Source: Desulfocucumis sp964643075 (GTDB lineage Bacteria > Bacillota > Desulfotomaculia > Desulfotomaculales > Desulfocucumaceae). From it: a DNA stretch of 64,000 bases. How positions within the stretch are numbered: position 1 is the first letter of the stretch; each line of letters starts with the position of its first letter. This document shows positions 60,794-64,000 of this stretch, piece by piece. The notes below the pieces were generated by a model, which was given only the letters and a program-made list of their open reading frames with translations, had not been told where the DNA came from and did no database searches. Location: positions 14,669 to 78,668 of the forward strand of contig CAZXQO010000020.1 of the NCBI GenBank assembly GCA_964643075.1, in the 5' to 3' direction. Position numbers and translations under genes: made by a program.

Positions 60794-62383
60794 TCAAAAA
60801 CTAATGCGGTATTTTATGGTAATATCGCTACTGGTTATATCTATTCTTTCAACAAAAAAATGGATTAAACGGCGAAGCTTTGCTACATCAGTTCTATCAA
60901 AGGTACAAAAATCATTTATGTATTCAATTACTTTACTAGCATGTTTTTCATTATTTTTCATGGATAAAATTTCAGACTCTAATTCCTGTCTTTTGGTTAG
61001 TAATTGAATTGACTCGCCTTTTAAGAGTTTAACAACAGCATTGTACTGTTCTTCGGTCCATCTATCCTTTTCAAAATATAGGTCTGCAGTTTTTTTGTTA
61101 TTGATTTGTATTTTACGATTAACTTCAGATACTTCCTTATCAAGCCTTGCGGCATTAAAGTTAAGCTTTACAATCTTTGGGTTGGTATAATGGCTATATA
61201 TATCAGCAATTCGCTTTTCTAATGCTTCAACAACGTCTCTTTCCAAGTCATCCGCATTAATATTCGCTTGCTTACAGTAATCGCGTCCGTATTTATGATA
61301 AGTTTTGCATATGTAATAGCGGTATTCCTTGGTTTTCGTTGAGCGTTTTTGACAAACCATGCCCTCGCCACAACTTCCGCAAAACAAAATTCCTGTTAAC
61401 GGGTGATATACATTTGGTGCATCTTTTCTAAAGCTACGACGTCGTAATATTATTTGCACTTCTTCGAAATCCTCTCGGCTAATGATGGGTTCGTGAGTTC
61501 CTTCTCTAATAACCCATTCACTTTCGGGATTAATTTTTGTAATCCATTTCTTTTTACCCTCGATTCCACTATCATAGTCTCGAACCCGGCGCTTAGTTGT
61601 CCTATTATATATTGTAATACCGAGATAAACTTCGTTGCTCAAAACATCTCTAACTGTCTTTGAACACCAAAGGCGTCCTGCTGAAGTAAGCCAGCCTTTT
61701 TTATTAAGATAATCGGCAACTTTTCGGGAGCCTTCCCCCTTGCGGTAAAGGTCAAATATTTTTTTTATAATATGTACCCGATCCTCATTCGGCACAAGTC
61801 TTCGGTCAACAAGTGCGTATCCGTCAGGCGGGGCTCCGTTCCATTGTCCCGCACTGGCTTTAGCCTTATTACCAAGCCTTACCCGGATAGATGTTTTTTC
61901 AGATTCATGTTCAGCCGCTGCCGCATATATGGTAAATATAAAATTCGAATCTTCGGCTTTATAAGAATCGTAATTCTCCTCCATTGAAATTACACGAAGC
62001 CCTTGAGCTTTAAGGCGGTCAAGAATTGAAAGGGCCTCTTCTGTATTACGGGCGAAACGGCTTATCCCCTTAAACATTACAACCTGGAATTTTCCCGCCC
62101 GGGCATCGTTTATTAATTGTTTCATCCCCGGACGTTCCCAGACGGAGAACTTGCTTGCGGAAATCATGTCCTCGTATATAAACTCATCAAGGACTCTCCC
62201 ATAACTCCTGGTTTTAGCAAATTCTTTCAGCATCTCTACCTGGTGCCCGACGGATTCCGATTGACGGTCAAGAGAAACCCTGGCAATTACAGCACATATA
62301 GGTTCTTCTTGAACAAGCTTCAAACGCTCTTCACGTTCTTTTATCCTTGCTATTTTGTTAGTAACGGTGCGTGAAGACGCCAA
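60794..62383 (-). CDS. Large serine recombinase (site-specific integrase)
   Basis: The 529-residue protein has an N-terminal resolvase domain with the catalytic serine near residue 37 in VIARVSLDRQSE, the arginine-bearing FKGISRFARN, a recombinase domain (PPDGYALVD, WCSKTVRDVLSNEVYLG), a zinc ribbon with CGSCGEGMVCQ and YYICKTYHKYGRDYC, and a coiled-coil segment toward the C-terminus. This is the layout of phage integrases and of SpoIVCA, the skin excisionase. A TTG start follows GAGGTGAT. Its stop is 90 bases from the broken yhbH, so it is probably the enzyme that inserted the element and could also excise it with a directionality factor. Confidence 0.93.
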   Translation of the reverse strand: MASSRTVTNKIARIKEREERLKLVQEEPICAVIARVSLDRQSESVGHQVEMLKEFAKTRSYGRVLDEFIYEDMISASKFSVWERPGMKQLINDARAGKFQVVMFKGISRFARNTEEALSILDRLKAQGLRVISMEENYDSYKAEDSNFIFTIYAAAAEHESEKTSIRVRLGNKAKASAGQWNGAPPDGYALVDRRLVPNEDRVHIIKKIFDLYRKGEGSRKVADYLNKKGWLTSAGRLWCSKTVRDVLSNEVYLGITIYNRTTKRRVRDYDSGIEGKKKWITKINPESEWVIREGTHEPIISREDFEEVQIILRRRSFRKDAPNVYHPLTGILFCGSCGEGMVCQKRSTKTKEYRYYICKTYHKYGRDYCKQANINADDLERDVVEALEKRIADIYSHYTNPKIVKLNFNAARLDKEVSEVNRKIQINNKKTADLYFEKDRWTEEQYNAVVKLLKGESIQLLTKRQELESEILSMKNNEKHASKVIEYINDFCTFDRTDVAKLRRLIHFFVERIDITSSDITIKYRISF

Positions 62384-62486
62384 TCAAAATCACCTCGATC
62401 CGTCCCTTGGAAAATGTTAGAATATATAATTACATTATTACACAAACGATAGTGGGTGTAAATTAACTGCATTCAGAAATGTCTAA

Positions 62487-62732
62487 CTAATCCCGCCTAG
62501 CAACTCTATATCTTGAAAAAGGTGAATTTATCACAGCAGGAAGGGTAATCTTAAAAGGATGATCCTCCTCCTCGAAAATTGTCTTTTCTCCTTCCTTACC
62601 AATTCTCACCATTGGGCGGCCCGCACGTTCATTAATATAATTAATCATCGCTGGAAGAACAATATCTTCCAGTTTTTCCGTGCCCGGAATTTCGATTATA
62701 TTATAGCACTTCTTGACTTTTTCGATTTTCAA
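62487..62732 (-). CDS. Small element protein, unknown
   Basis: The 81-residue protein starts with a TTG after AAGGAGGG and begins KIEKVKKCYNIIEIPG. It is mixed alpha/beta with a basic C-terminus (SRYRVARRD). No family recognised. It lies directly upstream of the recombinase gene, the position often taken by directionality factors, but size and sequence give no direct support. Confidence 0.55.
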   Translation of the reverse strand: MKIEKVKKCYNIIEIPGTEKLEDIVLPAMINYINERAGRPMVRIGKEGEKTIFEEEDHPFKITLPAVINSPFSRYRVARRD

Positions 62733-62826
62733 CCCCGTAACCCTCCTTCGATGAGCGGTGACATTTTATTTTTATGCACCTTCCGTAGCTAATAGGAAGA
62801 AGTATTTAACGGTTATTTCTGCCAAT

Positions 62827-62853
62827 ATAAAAAACCCGGCATTTCATCACCGG
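62827..62853 (-). terminator. Terminator within the element
   Basis: AGCCCGG and CCGGGTT form a stem with a 10-base loop, followed by a T-run on the minus strand, about 35 bases after the stop of the upstream small gene. Confidence 0.8.
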
Positions 62854-62886
62854 GCTACAATCGTTATAGGTTATAGTTTCAATGGA

Positions 62887-63153
62887 TTACACGGAATTGA
62901 CCAGTTCCTCACTCTTACGAAAGCTTTTCCAATCGAACAGATTCCTGCCATCTCGCAAAAAATGAGGGCAAAAGACCACCTTTCTGAGAATTACTATCCT
63001 GCCACCGAAACCATCCATTACCTTTGCCGGGTGGTCTTCAGTTAAAATCCCTTCAGGCGTTACCCCAGGAAAAACGCATAAAGAACTATTTGTCGCTTTG
63101 TCACAGTGCCAACATATAGACTCCTTTACGGATTTACTCACAGTTGTAAGCAA
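62887..63153 (-). CDS. Small cysteine-containing element protein, unknown
   Basis: The 88-residue frame has a CWHCDKATNSSLC group near the N-terminus that may bind zinc and a hydrophobic FGGRIVILRKVVFCPHF segment. GGGAGGAG is close to a TTG at 63153; a GTG at 63141 is an alternative, so the start is unsure. It is followed by a clear terminator, which supports it being a gene. Confidence 0.5.
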   Translation of the reverse strand: MLTTVSKSVKESICWHCDKATNSSLCVFPGVTPEGILTEDHPAKVMDGFGGRIVILRKVVFCPHFLRDGRNLFDWKSFRKSEELVNSV

Positions 63154-63232
63154 CTCCTCCCTTTATAATCAACTGCTTTATCCCCAGATTGCTGAAGTTT
63201 TACATGCCACACGTTATATTTGAAGTGTGCGG

Positions 63233-63460
63233 TTAATCCCTTATATTTAAAGTATCAAAATCGCAAACAGGACATTTACTTTCCGAACCACCTTCGCCAT
63301 CATACATAAAATAACCGCCCTGCATATTAACCTTGAATACCGCACTCTTTAAATCCATATAGCCAGTTTCATATGCACATTCATCGCAGCATATATTACC
63401 TTTGCGCTCCCCCTGTTCTTCGATCTCTTCCTCGGTTATATTGTTCAAGGTTTCCTCCAT
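63233..63460 (-). CDS. Small zinc-ribbon element protein
   Basis: The 75-residue acidic protein starts MEETLNNITEEE and has CCDECAYETG and CPVCDFDTL, two cysteine pairs about 40 residues apart that fit a zinc ribbon. ATG at 63460 has GGGGTGAG upstream; an ATG at 63481 lacks a site. It is 40 bases from the next gene. Function unknown. Confidence 0.55.
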   Translation of the reverse strand: MEETLNNITEEEIEEQGERKGNICCDECAYETGYMDLKSAVFKVNMQGGYFMYDGEGGSESKCPVCDFDTLNIRD

Positions 63461-63500
63461 ATACTCACCCCATTGCTTCATATTTTATTTGAAGTGTTCA

Positions 63501-63920
63501 CTAAGACCATTCAACCCTTGTCCCATCTGAGAAAATATTTTTCAAATCAGACATTTTTGCACAATCTTTTCTGCCTGAATAACCAAAACATATGTTATCG
63601 TCGCATCCTTTGATTAATTCATATATCTGCTTTGCCTGTTTTCTATCTATCTTTCCACCGCAATCACTCTGATACAGAAAATTAGCAACATCTACAGTTA
63701 TGGTGTTATGCTTAACATATTCATTTGTTTTAGTATTATATTTTTCAAAAAACTCTTTCCTTTCGTCTCCGATAGAAAACATTGCTTCCGGGTCTGATAA
63801 CCTCAAATAATGCTTATAAAAATCTTCATTCGCTTTCTCGGCTATGGTATTTCTAAACCTACCAAAACCACCATATCCCATATCGCAACTATACCTTTTT
63901 GAGCTTATTGTTACTCCCAT
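63501..63920 (-). CDS. Phage-related protein of unknown function
   Basis: The 139-residue protein begins MGVTISSKRYSCDMGYGGFGRFR and ends with VEWS. Proteins with this kind of start are familiar from clostridial prophages and phage-like elements, where their function is unknown; this recall is from memory and not a search result. AAGGGAGA lies ten bases before the ATG. The last 80 bases of the window upstream hold no complete gene. Confidence 0.6.
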   Translation of the reverse strand: MGVTISSKRYSCDMGYGGFGRFRNTIAEKANEDFYKHYLRLSDPEAMFSIGDERKEFFEKYNTKTNEYVKHNTITVDVANFLYQSDCGGKIDRKQAKQIYELIKGCDDNICFGYSGRKDCAKMSDLKNIFSDGTRVEWS

Positions 63921-64000
63921 GATTTTTTATCTCCCTTCGCATTTATAACATTCTGTTCAGCAAGGGCCAGGCCCTGGGTAGCACTCCGGAGTGACTGCCG

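Larger units (their letters stand above)
60702..64000. mobile_element. Integrated element with large serine recombinase (continues beyond window)
   Basis: From the yhbH break to the window end the DNA is AT-rich, and holds a large serine recombinase and four or more small genes without housekeeping functions, all on the minus strand. One resembles prophage proteins. The recombinase is at the extreme end of the element, next to the junction, as in skin-type elements and many serine-integrase prophages. The right boundary is not in the window, so size and type are open. Confidence 0.75.

Noticed and set aside
62758..63045. Plus-strand frame of 95 codons in the element
   Set aside because: It runs antisense to the 88-residue gene and across its terminator and has no ribosome-binding site.
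60702..64000. Calling the right-end element a complete prophage
   Set aside because: Only the recombinase and a few small genes are visible; no structural, replication or lysis genes can be named, and the far boundary is outside the window.

Overview
The window looks like a chromosomal segment of an anaerobic, spore-forming Gram-positive bacterium, most likely a Desulfotomaculum/Pelotomaculum-type Peptococcaceae. The grounds are the clostridial order of the housekeeping genes (dprA-topA-trmFO-xerC-hslVU-codY, rpsB-tsf-pyrH-frr-uppS-cdsA-dxr-rseP-ispG-proS, rimP-nusA-ylxRQ-infB-rbfA-nrnA-truB-ribF-rpsO-pnp), CodY, SigI/RsgI, SpoVR and YhbH, a ferredoxin-linked 2-oxoacid oxidoreductase, and frequent GTG/TTG starts. 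The genus is an inference. No rRNA, tRNA or CRISPR array was seen.

Nearly everything is on the minus strand, so transcription runs from high to low coordinates. From left to right: 0-5.5 kb holds pncC/cinA, an FtsH-like protease with a small membrane partner, pgsA, rimO and yajQ. At 5.56-6.78 kb lies a 1.2 kb segment bounded by long inverted repeats that carries an AT-rich zinc-ribbon gene. phoU and a phoR-type kinase follow at 7.1-9.4 kb, without a response regulator. The large translation and RNA block (pnp back to rimP) runs from 9.5 to 21.9 kb. A lipid/cell-envelope and tRNA block (glycosyltransferase, proS, ispG, rseP, dxr, YtvI-like, cdsA, uppS) runs to 31.3 kb. A 55-residue ferredoxin, frr, pyrH, tsf, rpsB, codY, hslUV, xerC, trmFO, topA and dprA follow to 44.5 kb.

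From 44.6 kb the content is more accessory. Two plus-strand membrane protein genes (DUF441 and a Ca2+/H+-type exchanger) converge on an actin-like FtsA-family protein fused to ThiS-like repeats. Next are rsgI-sigI, spoVR, a helical protein of unknown function, a sigma-54 activator and a korDABC operon with a well-matched -24/-12 promoter. Together these suggest an oxoacid:ferredoxin oxidoreductase under sigma-54 control.

The right end holds the most striking feature. The spore-associated gene yhbH is cut within the codons of its MIDAS-type D-T-S-G-S motif, and a large serine recombinase gene lies directly behind the break, followed by AT-rich, phage-like small genes that run off the window. 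This layout resembles sporulation-gene intervening elements such as skin in sigK. The missing 5' half of yhbH would lie beyond position 64000, which cannot be tested here.

Three families of short dispersed repeats occupy the intergenic gaps: a GGGGACA...TGTCCCC palindromic family with at least seven loci, and two families with two copies each. Several strong intrinsic terminators, one probable attenuator before sigI and one hairpin covering the spoVR ribosome-binding site were also found.
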